Position numbers and translations under genes: made by a program. From positions 124,001 through 188,000 of the forward strand of contig CANMZB010000005.1 of assembly GCA_947502265.1 (NCBI GenBank): 64,000 nucleotides of DNA, given 5' to 3'. The notes under the pieces are model-generated. The model had not been told where the DNA came from. It ran no database searches and was given only the letters and a program-made list of their open reading frames with translations. Below are positions 34,871 through 43,564 of the stretch, one piece after another. Each line of letters opens with the position of its first letter. Positions within the stretch are counted from its first letter, which is position 1. Source of the stretch: an uncultured Sulfitobacter sp. (GTDB taxonomy: Bacteria > Pseudomonadota > Alphaproteobacteria > Rhodobacterales > Rhodobacteraceae).

Positions 34871-35247
34871 ATAGCACGTGGCGCTCGACGATCTTGTCCC
34901 ATAATGTTTCCTTCCATTCCTGAAAAAGATGCCGCTTCATCGGCAAACAAGGGCCGGATCACACCCCTCCCCCTTTGCTTGTCATTCTTTCCTAACCGGA
35001 GAACTTTTCCATGAGCATGACACTCAATTCCCAAAACATGATGAGCACTCACGATACACCGTTTCCGATTCATATGGTAATGTGCTGTTCCACTGGATCA
35101 AGACCGGTTTATGGAAGCAGAATCCCCGATTTTGTGAAAACTATGGCTCCATTTACAGCTTGGTGAATCCGATGCTCATTTCTGCCATCAGAAACGCCTA
35201 TTCTGTGACTATTATCCTAGCATTTACAAATCCTGGCCAACCGGTAA
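34871..35247. other. Intergenic region without a recognised gene
   Basis: Open frames on the + strand (for example from ATG 35011, preceded by CCGGAGAA, about 50 codons) give no recognisable product. The region lies between mobile-DNA debris and the HNH gene and has slightly lower GC than its surroundings. Nothing else can be named. Confidence 0.35.
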
Positions 35248-35832
35248 TCAGGCCTGCAACTCCGCGTCCCAATACAGGAAATCCATCCAGCTTTCGTGCA
35301 GATGGCCAGGCGGGAATTTTCGTCCCGTGTTGCGCAACTCTTCCACGTCGGGCTGGCGTGGGGTTTTGCGCAGGGTAAACCCCGTCTGGTGCAGCGCTTT
35401 GGAGCCTTTACGCAGATTACACCGGCCGCACGCGGCAACCACGTTTTGCCAGCTTGTCACCCCGCCGCTTGCCCGTGGCACCACATGATCAAAGGTCAGA
35501 TCGCCGCGCGCGCCGCAGTATTGGCAGCAGAATTCGTCCCTCAGAAATAAATTAAAGCGCGTGAAGGCCACGCGCTTTCGAGGTTTGACATAATCTTTGA
35601 GCACCACAACCGAGGGGATGCGCAGCGTGGTGGAGGGACTGTGAACACAGTCATCATACTCCGCCACGATATCGACCCTGTCGAGATATTTGGCCTTCAC
35701 CGCTTCCTGCCACGGCCACAAAGACAGCGGATAATAACTGAGCGGTCGGTAATCCGCATTCAATACAAGGGCCGGTCTAAACTTTAACCCTCCAGGTTGC
35801 TTCGTAAATTCCGTTCTAAAGTCGCCGTCCAT
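35248..35832 (-). CDS. HNH endonuclease family protein
   Basis: This 194-residue HNH nuclease is of the widespread bacterial type beginning PALVLNADYRPLSYYPLSLW. The zinc-binding and catalytic core reads CCQYCGARGDLTFDHVVPRASGGVTSWQNVVAACGRCNLRKG (here in parts: CQYCG, LTFDHVVPR, WQNVVAACGRCN). The His of FDH and the Asn of WQN are intact, as are two CxxC pairs. The family is common on chromosomes, often beside recombination genes, and its biological role is unclear. ATG 35832 is preferred because the first residues match the family closely after about residue 17. Confidence 0.85.
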   Translation of the reverse strand: MDGDFRTEFTKQPGGLKFRPALVLNADYRPLSYYPLSLWPWQEAVKAKYLDRVDIVAEYDDCVHSPSTTLRIPSVVVLKDYVKPRKRVAFTRFNLFLRDEFCCQYCGARGDLTFDHVVPRASGGVTSWQNVVAACGRCNLRKGSKALHQTGFTLRKTPRQPDVEELRNTGRKFPPGHLHESWMDFLYWDAELQA

Positions 35833-35969
35833 CCAGCCACTGCCCCCTTACGTTATAGCGTGACTATATATCGTGATTTCAAGCTGGCAAGTCTCTCGTG
35901 CGCACAGCCAAAAACAGCCGTGCCAATGGCACGACTGCTGCACGTCATGACGCAGTGTCGGGTCGTGGA

Positions 35970-36635
35970 TTACAGGCTTAGCTTGTCACGCATAAAGGCC
36001 AGCGCCACCGAAAGCCCATCGGGCGCAATGCCGTGCGCGGTGCCTTTCATGATGTGGGCAAACACATCGGTCCACCCCGCCTGTTGCAGGGCCTCCGCCG
36101 CCTCGGGCAGCGATTGCGGCGGCACAACGTCATCCTGATCGCCATGCACCAATAGAATCGGGGGCCGCGAGACGGTTTCGTCCTTCAACGTTTCGGGCGA
36201 CAACAAACGCCCCGAAAAGCCAACGACACCGGCCAACTCGTCTTCGCGCCGTGCCGCGATATGCAGCGCCATCATGGTGCCTTGGGAAAAGCCGAACAGC
36301 ACGACCTGTTCGGGCAGCAGATCTTCATCCACCATCAGCGCATCGAGATATGCATTGAGGTCGGACATTGCCTGCGCCATGCCGCGCGCGGCTTCTTCTT
36401 CGGATGATCCGTCGATCCACGGGATCGGGAACCACTGATAGCCATTGGGCATCCCCGCCACGCTTTCGGGCGCATCGGGGGCGACGAACAACGTATCGGG
36501 CAGATGTTCGCCCAACGGGTCGGCAAGACCCAGAAGGTCCGCGCCATTGGCCCCGTAGCCGTGCAGAAACACCACAGCAGAACGCATCTCTCCCGAGACG
36601 GGTTCGCGGCGTTCTGAATTGAGGACTCGTGTCAT
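35970..36635 (-). CDS. Phospholipase/carboxylesterase-type alpha/beta hydrolase
   Basis: This 221-residue cytoplasmic serine hydrolase begins at ATG 36635, which overlaps the glycosylase stop (ATGA). The oxyanion region is VVFLHGYGANGADLLG, the nucleophile elbow GFSQGTMMAL (Ser about residue 120), the acid Asp lies in LLVHGDQDDVVP and the His in GTAHGI. This is the predicted esterase (YpfH/phospholipase) family; the substrate is unknown. It ends a three-gene unit with the DNA glycosylase and cobK. Confidence 0.87.
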   Translation of the reverse strand: MTRVLNSERREPVSGEMRSAVVFLHGYGANGADLLGLADPLGEHLPDTLFVAPDAPESVAGMPNGYQWFPIPWIDGSSEEEAARGMAQAMSDLNAYLDALMVDEDLLPEQVVLFGFSQGTMMALHIAARREDELAGVVGFSGRLLSPETLKDETVSRPPILLVHGDQDDVVPPQSLPEAAEALQQAGWTDVFAHIMKGTAHGIAPDGLSVALAFMRDKLSL

Positions 36636-37255
36636 GTTATTCCTTCCCGATCTTTTGCTACACGGTAGTACGAAAACAAGAGCCGCGCTGCAACAGCCCG
36701 CCAAGGGGACCATTCCTCGGCACGTCTTGCCAGTTCCGCAGGCTTGGGCCGCGCGGGCAGATCAAAGATCATGCGCGCGGCTTCCTGCAAGGCCAGATCA
36801 CCGGGCGCAAACACATCCGCGCGCCCCAGACCAAACATCAGATAGACCTGCGCCGTCCAGATCCCGATCCCGGAGACCGCTGTAAGCGTCTCGATCACCT
36901 GTGCCTCCGACTGCTCGCGCAGCGCGCCATAGTCGATATCCGCACGCGCCAAAGCGGTTGCATATTTGACCTTCGGGCGGCTCAACCCCGCCGCGCGCAG
37001 CCCCGCCTCGCCCGCATCCAACACAGCGTCGGGCGTGATCAGCCCCGCCGCCTCCACCCGTCCCCAGATGGCGCGCGCGGATGCAACCGAAACCTGCTGG
37101 CTCACGATCTTGTTCAGCAGCGCATCAAAGCCGTCGCCGGTCAGGCGCAGCGGCAACGGGCCGGTCTGCGCCAGCGCTGCGCCAAGGCGCGGATCGCGCG
37201 CGGCCAGCCACGCGGCACCCTCCGCCACATCCTGTTCGTTAGTTATCCGTCTCAT
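36632..37255 (-). CDS. DNA-3-methyladenine glycosylase II (HhH-GPD)
   Basis: This 207-residue AlkA-type base-excision glycosylase removes alkylated purines from DNA. The helix-hairpin-helix plus catalytic Asp region is LTAVSGIGIWTAQVYLMFGLGRADVFAPGDLAL (about residues 130-162, given here as consecutive short motifs: the hairpin VSGIGIWTAQ and the catalytic Asp in APGDLAL). Also visible are IVSQQVSVASARAIW and the SRPKVKYA turn. ATG 37255 overlaps the cobK stop by four bases and is preferred over ATG 37270. Length is usual for bacterial forms lacking the N-terminal AlkA domain. Confidence 0.88.
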   Translation of the reverse strand: MRRITNEQDVAEGAAWLAARDPRLGAALAQTGPLPLRLTGDGFDALLNKIVSQQVSVASARAIWGRVEAAGLITPDAVLDAGEAGLRAAGLSRPKVKYATALARADIDYGALREQSEAQVIETLTAVSGIGIWTAQVYLMFGLGRADVFAPGDLALQEAARMIFDLPARPKPAELARRAEEWSPWRAVAARLLFSYYRVAKDREGIT

Positions 37256-37995
37256 AGCGTTGCCAGCCATGCAAGGGCGGTTGCAATGTCCGACACCACA
37301 GGCAAACCCGCAGGCGCGGGCGGCCGGTCGATCAGGATCACATCAATATCCAGCGCCAGCGCCGCGTCCAGCTTGGGGCGGCTGGCCTGCCCGCCCAAAT
37401 TCCGGCAGATCAACAGATCAACGCGGCGTGCCCGAAACAACGCCTCCTCTTGCGCGGCGCTAAAGGGCGGATCGCCAAATACCAGTTCCAAAAAATCATA
37501 AGGCACAAGCCGGTCATGGCGGCGGGTCTGGCGCAGCATCAAAACCTCGCCGCGAAAGCCTGCGTATCCGGCCAGACTGTCCCATCCTGTCGCACAAAAT
37601 ACCCGCGCGCGCGGGCCGATCATCAGCTGCGCTGCGGCGACATTCGCCGCCCTGTGCCAGCGCGCGTGAACGTTCGTATCCCACGCAGGCCGCTCCAGCC
37701 GCAGATACGGCAGGCCCAACGCACCCGCAGCGGCAAACCCCTGTTCGGTCACGCACCTGTCAAACGTGTGGCTTGCATCCAGCACGACATTGATCCGCGC
37801 GCTGCGCATAAAGTCGGCCATCTGCTGTGCAGAGGCGAACCGGCGCAGCGTTGGCGGGTACAACACAGGCTCCCGCGCGCGGGGTTCTTCCGACACGATC
37901 ACCTCATGACGCAGCTTTAGGCGCGCCAGCGCTTCACCGGCGCGGCGTGCCTCGAAACTGCCGCCCAGCAACAGAATATTCAAATCATCCCTCAT
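37252..37995 (-). CDS. cobK: Precorrin-6A reductase
   Basis: This 247-residue CobK/CbiJ-family enzyme reduces precorrin-6A with NADPH in corrin-ring synthesis. Family features are the N-terminal NILLLGGSFEARRAG, VVLDASHTFDRCVTEQG with the conserved DA-HPF/TF segment (about residues 85-100), LPYLRLERPAW, VFCATGWDSLAGY, and the C-terminal NLGGQASRPKLDAAL. It stands outside any cob cluster in this window and forms an ATGA-coupled unit with a DNA glycosylase and an esterase. Identification is firm by motif. Confidence 0.87.
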   Translation of the reverse strand: MRDDLNILLLGGSFEARRAGEALARLKLRHEVIVSEEPRAREPVLYPPTLRRFASAQQMADFMRSARINVVLDASHTFDRCVTEQGFAAAGALGLPYLRLERPAWDTNVHARWHRAANVAAAQLMIGPRARVFCATGWDSLAGYAGFRGEVLMLRQTRRHDRLVPYDFLELVFGDPPFSAAQEEALFRARRVDLLICRNLGGQASRPKLDAALALDIDVILIDRPPAPAGLPVVSDIATALAWLATL

Positions 37996-38131
37996 GCGCC
38001 ACAGCTTTAGCCGCCTCTGCGCCCGACGCAAGAGACCCCGCACACCGGAACCACACGTCAGAACCATGCATCGGGGGTTGCCCAAAGACCGGACGCGGAG
38101 TAGCGATAGGCGCGAGAAAAGGACCATTCCC

Positions 38132-39337
38132 ATGATTGATGACAGCCGCGCCAAGCGCAACGTAGCCGTTCTTGTTGCAGCTCAGGCCATCCTTGGCGCG
38201 CAAATGCCGATGATTTTCCTTGTCGGCGGTCTGGCGGGAATGTGGCTTGCCGACAACGTGTGCTTTGCCACGTTGCCGATTTCGATGATTGTTCTGGGTT
38301 CTATGCTGTCGGCGACGCCGATTTCCGCGATCATGCAACGCTTTGGGCGGCGCACGGGATTTTTTGTCGGCGCTGCGGGCGGCGCTGCGGGCGGCGCTGT
38401 TGCGGCTTACGGTTTGATGCTTGCATCGTTTCCGGTGTTCCTTGCCGGTTCCTTTCTGACAGGCATCTACATGTCGGCACAGGGGTTTTACCGCTTTGCC
38501 GCTGCCGATACCGCATCAGACGCTTTCCGCCCCAAGGCGATTTCATATGTGATGGCGGGCGGGCTTGTTTCTGCGATCATCGGCCCGCAACTCGCCACAG
38601 CAACATCAGAAAGCTATGTTGTGCCTTTCGTCGGCACCTATGTGGCGGTGATGGTGCTCAACCTTGTGGGTTCCATGTTGTTTTTGCTGGTCGACATTCC
38701 CAAACCGCCGGTGCCTTCGCTGGACGCGCCCAAAGGTCGTAGCCGTTGGGAGCTGATTACCACACCGCGCATCGCCGTGGCGGTGATCTGTGGCATGGTC
38801 TCATATGCGCTGATGAACCTTGTGATGACCTCCACGCCGCTGGCTGTCGTCGGCTGCGGGTACGAACAGAAAGACGCCGGATTTGTCGTGACAGGCCATG
38901 TTCTGGCAATGTTTGCGCCATCCTTCTTTACCGGTCACCTGATCAACCGCTTCGGCGTCGAAAAGGTGTTGGGCGCGGGGATCGCGATCCTCGGAGCGGC
39001 CGGCATTGTGGCGCTGAACGGGGTCGATCTGGAAAACTTCTATATCGCTCTCATCCTGCTGGGCATCGGCTGGAACTTCGGCTTTATCGGCGCGACGTCC
39101 ATGCTGGCCGGAGCGCACGCGCCGCACGAACGGGGCCGGATGCAGGGTCTGAACGATCTGTTGGTATTCGGCGGCGTGACCGTTGCCTCGCTGGCGTCGG
39201 GCGGATTGATGAACTGCTCCGGGGGTTCTGCGATGCAGGGTTGGGCGGCGGTCAACTATGCGATGGTGCCGTTCCTGATCCTCGCCGGTGGTGCGCTGAT
39301 CTGGCTTGCCCTGCACGAACGACGCGCGCGAGCCTGA
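38132..39337 (+). CDS. Major facilitator superfamily transporter
   Basis: This 401-residue permease has twelve hydrophobic helices in two groups of six. The loop between helices 2 and 3 reads MQRFGRRTGFFVGA, the MFS signature. ATG 38132 is preceded by AAAAGGA and opens MIDDSRAKRNVAVLV, the natural cytoplasmic N-terminus. Resembles the YgaY/NreB-like drug or metabolite exporter group; no substrate can be given. Its stop directly abuts the stop of the next, opposite gene at 39338. Confidence 0.88.
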   Translation: MIDDSRAKRNVAVLVAAQAILGAQMPMIFLVGGLAGMWLADNVCFATLPISMIVLGSMLSATPISAIMQRFGRRTGFFVGAAGGAAGGAVAAYGLMLASFPVFLAGSFLTGIYMSAQGFYRFAAADTASDAFRPKAISYVMAGGLVSAIIGPQLATATSESYVVPFVGTYVAVMVLNLVGSMLFLLVDIPKPPVPSLDAPKGRSRWELITTPRIAVAVICGMVSYALMNLVMTSTPLAVVGCGYEQKDAGFVVTGHVLAMFAPSFFTGHLINRFGVEKVLGAGIAILGAAGIVALNGVDLENFYIALILLGIGWNFGFIGATSMLAGAHAPHERGRMQGLNDLLVFGGVTVASLASGGLMNCSGGSAMQGWAAVNYAMVPFLILAGGALIWLALHERRARA

Positions 39338-40102
39338 TTACCAGCGACCCGTCATCGCGCGCAGGCTGAAACCAAGGCCGGGCGCGGGCAGAAAACCTTC
39401 GGCAACATCCGCAGGATGCGCGATTGCGTGGCGCAGCACCGGCGTTGCGGCGGTTGCGGGCAACAATGCGGGCACGCAGGTGCGCGCGATCCCGCCTCTG
39501 GCCCGCCGCGCCGCATCCAACGCCTGCGCCCCGTCCCGCGCCAATGCCACAACGCCCGAAAACGTTCCGTCCAGTAACGGTACACGCCCCGCAGCCTCAA
39601 GGGCGGGCAGCGCCTTGAGCCACGCGGCGACACCGGCGGCATACCCCGCCTGCCGCACGACGCTTTCGTCGACCGCCCCCAGCATCTCGGCGGCTGTCAG
39701 CATCAGATGCCCTGCCGTCTGGTCGATATAGCGCACAAAATCGGCTGCGTCCTCGAACGGGTCTTTGTAAATATCCCAGCGCCGTGCGGCGACCAACTCA
39801 TCCAGCCTGCGCGCCTGAGCGGGGGTCAGCACATCGGCCAGCGGCGTCGCGACCTCGTGGCGGCGAACCGGCCTGCCGTCTGCAATCTCTTCGAGCACAT
39901 CACGCCACCATTGTAACCGCATCTCCGCGATCATCGGCTCCTTGGTGACCCAAGGCGCGCGCGACACCTCGACGTTGAACGCATACAGCACAAACAGCTT
40001 TTTGCGCGCCTCAAGCGGCGCCATCATCGCCGTTCGGAACCGCAAGGGATCGCCCCGCTCTACCGAGGCGGCGCAAGACGTCAGATCGGCACTAAGGCTC
40101 AT
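39338..40102 (-). CDS. Squalene/phytoene synthase family protein
   Basis: This 254-residue protein of the trans-isoprenyl diphosphate synthase class 1 fold shows the family pattern R-DP-RF at the N-terminus, LFVLYAFNVEVSRAPW, EMRLQWWRDVLEEI (about residues 56-70), and YIDQTAGHLMLTAAEMLG. The first Asp-rich motif DXXXD of true phytoene synthases is not clearly complete, so it may be one of the NDUFAF6-like relatives instead. The start ATG 40102 overlaps the methyltransferase stop (ATGA). Confidence 0.8.
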   Translation of the reverse strand: MSLSADLTSCAASVERGDPLRFRTAMMAPLEARKKLFVLYAFNVEVSRAPWVTKEPMIAEMRLQWWRDVLEEIADGRPVRRHEVATPLADVLTPAQARRLDELVAARRWDIYKDPFEDAADFVRYIDQTAGHLMLTAAEMLGAVDESVVRQAGYAAGVAAWLKALPALEAAGRVPLLDGTFSGVVALARDGAQALDAARRARGGIARTCVPALLPATAATPVLRHAIAHPADVAEGFLPAPGLGFSLRAMTGRW

Positions 40103-40824
40103 CGCGGACGTACCACGCTCAGCAAATATCCGAATTCGTCGCGGTGCGCGCGCCAGCAGGCCGCCTCCTCCACCGCCGCGTCCAGCACGTGGGTCAAGGC
40201 CGCATCCGCCCCCGGCCGCAGCGTTGCGATACGCGCATCCAGCGGCGCAAAATACGCCTCCCACGCCGCATCCGACAACCGGCGCTGCCCGACAAGATCA
40301 AAGCCCGCCGCATCAATCTGCTGTGACACGCCCGCGACATCCGTCATTGCCGTGTGATCGGCCCAAAGCGTCTGTGCGCGCGCGCTGCGTTTATCGCCAA
40401 ACCAACACAGCTCGGAGAACGCGATGCACCCCTGCGGCGTCAGCGATTTGCGCCACCCCCGCAAGGCTCGTTCGATCCCCAGAAAATACACCGCCCCCGC
40501 GCACCAGATCAAATCATAGCTGTTGTGGATCGCGGCCATATCCGCCTTGAGAACGGTTACACGCGGATCGTCAGCATAGATCGCTCGTACCGCGTCTACG
40601 AAATGCGGTGTTTTATCCAGCGCTGTCACCTCGCCCTGCGGGGCCTGCGCCAGAAGTGTCGCAATATCGGCGCCCGGCCCGCACCCGACATCGGCCATCT
40701 GTGCCCGCCCATCAATACCAGCCAACGCCGCCGCCCACGCCACATCCGCAGGCTCGCCCGGACCTCCACGCGGCACGTCACGGTGCAGCATAAAGAACGC
40801 CTCTTGCCGGTTATCAGTACTCAT
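40099..40824 (-). CDS. Class I SAM-dependent methyltransferase
   Basis: This 241-residue methyltransferase has the SAM site ADVGCGPGADIATLL (motif I, about residues 42-57), VTALDKTPHFVD (the acidic residue contacting ribose) and the post-I strand YDLIWCAGAVYFLG. The acceptor is unknown. Features such as the MLHRDVPRGGPGE N-terminus recall small-molecule O- or N-methyltransferases. ATG 40824 overlaps the lipase-like gene by eleven bases. It is cotranscribed with its neighbours. Confidence 0.88.
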   Translation of the reverse strand: MSTDNRQEAFFMLHRDVPRGGPGEPADVAWAAALAGIDGRAQMADVGCGPGADIATLLAQAPQGEVTALDKTPHFVDAVRAIYADDPRVTVLKADMAAIHNSYDLIWCAGAVYFLGIERALRGWRKSLTPQGCIAFSELCWFGDKRSARAQTLWADHTAMTDVAGVSQQIDAAGFDLVGQRRLSDAAWEAYFAPLDARIATLRPGADAALTHVLDAAVEEAACWRAHRDEFGYLLSVVRPR

Positions 40825-41794
40825 CGAGAAAGCTCTCCATCTTTGCGCGCGCACGGGGCTCGTTCATCACATCAAGGTGGTTGGCCCCGTTCAGAATCTC
40901 GTATCGGCCCCTGTCCATCACCTGCTTCATGGTAGGTGCGTAAAGGGCCGCGTCAAACGCCTCGTCCTCACGGCCCGCGATCAACAGAAATTTCGGCAAG
41001 GTCGCGACGTCCTTCAGATAATCACTGCGCGGCGCAAACGAGGTGTTCAGGCGATAGGAATACTGCGTCGTGGCGGTATCCCCCATTGGGCCATCCAGCG
41101 CCACGTCGGGCATGTTGAACTGACTGACAGGCAGATGATTAAGCGCTGTGATCCGGAACGAGTTGAAGATCGACAGCCCGATGATCCGGCGCACCAGCGT
41201 GTGTGCCCAACCGCCTGAATTGGTCCGCGTCATCGGCGCGTTGTGCTTGAGAAACGGCGCAATCAGGATCGCCCCGTCCAGCACCCCACCCTGTGCACCG
41301 CCCGCAAAGCGCGCCACCAGCCCGCCGCCGGAACTATGACCCGCCATCACAAGATGCTGATCGGGCCTGCGAGTGAACGCTATCAAATCGGCAAGATCAT
41401 CCTCGAACTGGCCGATGTAATCCACATCACCCCGCCGCGCGGGGGCGGTTGCATGACCATGCAAATCCGGCACTATCACATGAGCTTTACCGCGCAACGC
41501 CTTGGCCATAGTATCAAATTCAAGACCGCGCCAACCCGATCCATGCACCATAGCTAACAGCGGCGCGCCCTCTGTTTTTGACGGGTAATCGCGGTATTTC
41601 AACCCGTAGCCGTCGCGCATCTGCGCCGTTTCCAACGGTGCGGGCTCCGATATATCCTGTGCGAACTGGTTGCTGAAATCGAGCCCCCCTTCGGCCTGCA
41701 TCGCTTTTGGCCGTTGAGTGAATACCAGCACCAGCGCCAGACCTAACGTGATCGCGACAGGGATCACGATGGCCATGAGGATTTTATAGATCAA
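40814..41794 (-). CDS. Membrane-anchored alpha/beta hydrolase
   Basis: This protein of about 320-326 residues has an N-terminal membrane anchor (about residues 7-25) and an alpha/beta hydrolase fold. Motifs: AMVHGSGWRG (oxyanion region), VIVPDLHGH, the nucleophile elbow AGHSSGGGL (Ser about residue 151), and a late NGANHLDVM with the catalytic His. TTG 41794 overlaps the cimA stop by TTGA; ATG 41776 is the alternative start. The role is likely lipid or ester cleavage at the membrane. Confidence 0.82.
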   Translation of the reverse strand: MIYKILMAIVIPVAITLGLALVLVFTQRPKAMQAEGGLDFSNQFAQDISEPAPLETAQMRDGYGLKYRDYPSKTEGAPLLAMVHGSGWRGLEFDTMAKALRGKAHVIVPDLHGHATAPARRGDVDYIGQFEDDLADLIAFTRRPDQHLVMAGHSSGGGLVARFAGGAQGGVLDGAILIAPFLKHNAPMTRTNSGGWAHTLVRRIIGLSIFNSFRITALNHLPVSQFNMPDVALDGPMGDTATTQYSYRLNTSFAPRSDYLKDVATLPKFLLIAGREDEAFDAALYAPTMKQVMDRGRYEILNGANHLDVMNEPRARAKMESFLDEY

Positions 41795-43410
41795 TCTGGC
41801 GTCCCCTTATCGCGGATCAGCTTCCAGCGAATGGCATCCAGCAGCGCCTCGAAAGACGCATCCACTATGTTCGCGGACACCCCCACGGTGGACCACCGCC
41901 GCCCGGTGCCGTCCTCGCTGTCGATGATGACGCGGGTGACGGCTTCGGTGCCGCCTTGGGTGATGCGCACCTTGAAATCGACCAGCCGCATGTCTTCGAG
42001 CATGGCGGAGTATTGCCCCAGATCCTTGGACAGCGCTTTTGACAGCGCGTTGACGGGGCCACGATCGCTGCCGGTCTCGTCCATACTTTCCGACACGGAA
42101 AGCCGCTTTTCCCCATCGACTTTTACCACAACAACCGCCTCGGACAGGCTGACCATCTGGTCGTATTTGTTTTTGCGCCGCTCCACGGTCACGCGGTAGC
42201 GTTTGACTTCGAACAGGTCGGGCATCCGGCCCAGCACCTTGCGCGCCAACAACTCGAAACTCGCCTGCGCGGTATCATAGCTATAGCCGATCCCCTCGCG
42301 GGCCTTGACCACATCCAGAATCTCGGCGAGCGCCGGATCGCCCTTGGCCACGTCCAGCCCCGCGCTGACCAGACGGCGGCGCAAATTGGATTGCCCCGCC
42401 TGATTGGACATCGGGATAACGCGCGCGTTGCCAACCAGCGCAGGGTCGATATGTTCGTATGTTGACGGATCTTTGAGGATGGCGCTGGCGTGCAGCCCCG
42501 CCTTATGCGCAAACGCCGAAGAGCCGACAAACCCCGCCTGCTTTTGCGGCACACGGTTGAGGATTTCATCCAGCATCCGGCTGGTGCGCGTCAGCCCTTC
42601 AAGCGCCGGCATGCTCACGCCGGTCTCGTACAGGCTGGCGTAGGGTTCCTTCAGCTTGAGGATCGGGATCAGCGTGGTGAGGTTGGCGTTGCCGCAGCGC
42701 TCTCCCAATCCGTTCAGGGTGCCCTGAATCTGGCGCGCGCCTGCATCCACGGCGGCCAAGGTACAGGCCACGGCATTTTCGGTATCGTTGTGGGTGTGGA
42801 TACCCAGGCGATCCCCCGAAATGCCTGCGGCAATCACCTCGCCCGTGATGCGCCCGACCTCAACCGGAAGCGTCCCGCCGTTGGTGTCACACAACACGAT
42901 CCAGCGCGCACCGGCGTCATAAGCCGCGCGGATCGCCTCAAGCGCATAAGCAGGATTGGCCTTGTACCCGTCAAAGAAATGCTCGGCGTCAAACAGCGCC
43001 TCGCGGCCCTGCGCCACCAGATGCGCGATGGAACGGGCGATGTTGTCCGTATTCTCGGCCAAAGTGATGCCCAGCGCCGTGCTGACGTGGAAATCATGGG
43101 TTTTGCCCACCAGACAGACGCTTTTGGTGTTTGCGTTCATCACAGCGGCTAGCACATCGTCATTTTCGGCAGACATGCCGTTGCGCTTGGTCATACCAAA
43201 GGCGCATAGCCGCGCGCGGGTTTGCGGCGCTGCGTCGAAAAAGGCGCTGTCGGTCGGGTTGGCACCGGGCCAGCCGCCCTCGATATAATCCACGCCCAGC
43301 GCATCAAGGGATTTGGCGATGATCTGTTTCTCTTCGGTCGAGAATTGCACGCCTTGGGTTTGTTGCCCGTCGCGCAGGGTGGTGTCGTAGAGGGAGAGGC
43401 GTTCGGTCAT
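41791..43410 (-). CDS. cimA: Citramalate synthase
   Basis: This 539-residue protein condenses pyruvate and acetyl-CoA to citramalate, an entry to isoleucine synthesis. It has the DRE-TIM metallolyase barrel, with YDTTLRDGQQTQGV near residues 8-21, LGIHTHNDTENAV near 205-217 and LNGLGERCGNANL near 235-247. The C-terminal LeuA-type regulatory domain is present (from about residue 400, VERRKNK on). Length and motifs match CimA rather than LeuA. It overlaps the next gene by four bases. Confidence 0.92.
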   Translation of the reverse strand: MTERLSLYDTTLRDGQQTQGVQFSTEEKQIIAKSLDALGVDYIEGGWPGANPTDSAFFDAAPQTRARLCAFGMTKRNGMSAENDDVLAAVMNANTKSVCLVGKTHDFHVSTALGITLAENTDNIARSIAHLVAQGREALFDAEHFFDGYKANPAYALEAIRAAYDAGARWIVLCDTNGGTLPVEVGRITGEVIAAGISGDRLGIHTHNDTENAVACTLAAVDAGARQIQGTLNGLGERCGNANLTTLIPILKLKEPYASLYETGVSMPALEGLTRTSRMLDEILNRVPQKQAGFVGSSAFAHKAGLHASAILKDPSTYEHIDPALVGNARVIPMSNQAGQSNLRRRLVSAGLDVAKGDPALAEILDVVKAREGIGYSYDTAQASFELLARKVLGRMPDLFEVKRYRVTVERRKNKYDQMVSLSEAVVVVKVDGEKRLSVSESMDETGSDRGPVNALSKALSKDLGQYSAMLEDMRLVDFKVRITQGGTEAVTRVIIDSEDGTGRRWSTVGVSANIVDASFEALLDAIRWKLIRDKGTPD

Positions 43411-43564
43411 AATGTGGCACCACTCTTCTCTTTCTTAGGGCGTGCCCGCGGCAGGACCAGCCCCCGGCCGGGGACAAGCCCCCCCCGCGGCCGGGAACGG
43501 GTCTGTGGTGTGAGGCGGATCATTTGAGGGCCACTTCCTTCAATCATAAACAGGACGGAGTACC
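43411..43564 (-). promoter_or_regulatory. GC-rich spacer between cysS and cimA
   Basis: This 150-base gap contains a strong inverted repeat of CCCGGCCGGGG and CCGCGGCCGGG (about 43464-43498) that would form a stable hairpin in the transcript. It may act as a terminator of cysS or as a cimA leader; no ribosomal T-box or amino-acid leader peptide is obvious. Confidence 0.35.

Noticed and set aside
35011-35170. About 50-codon plus-strand ORF with CCGGAGAA upstream
   Set aside because: No homologue recognised and no conserved motif; could be chance.
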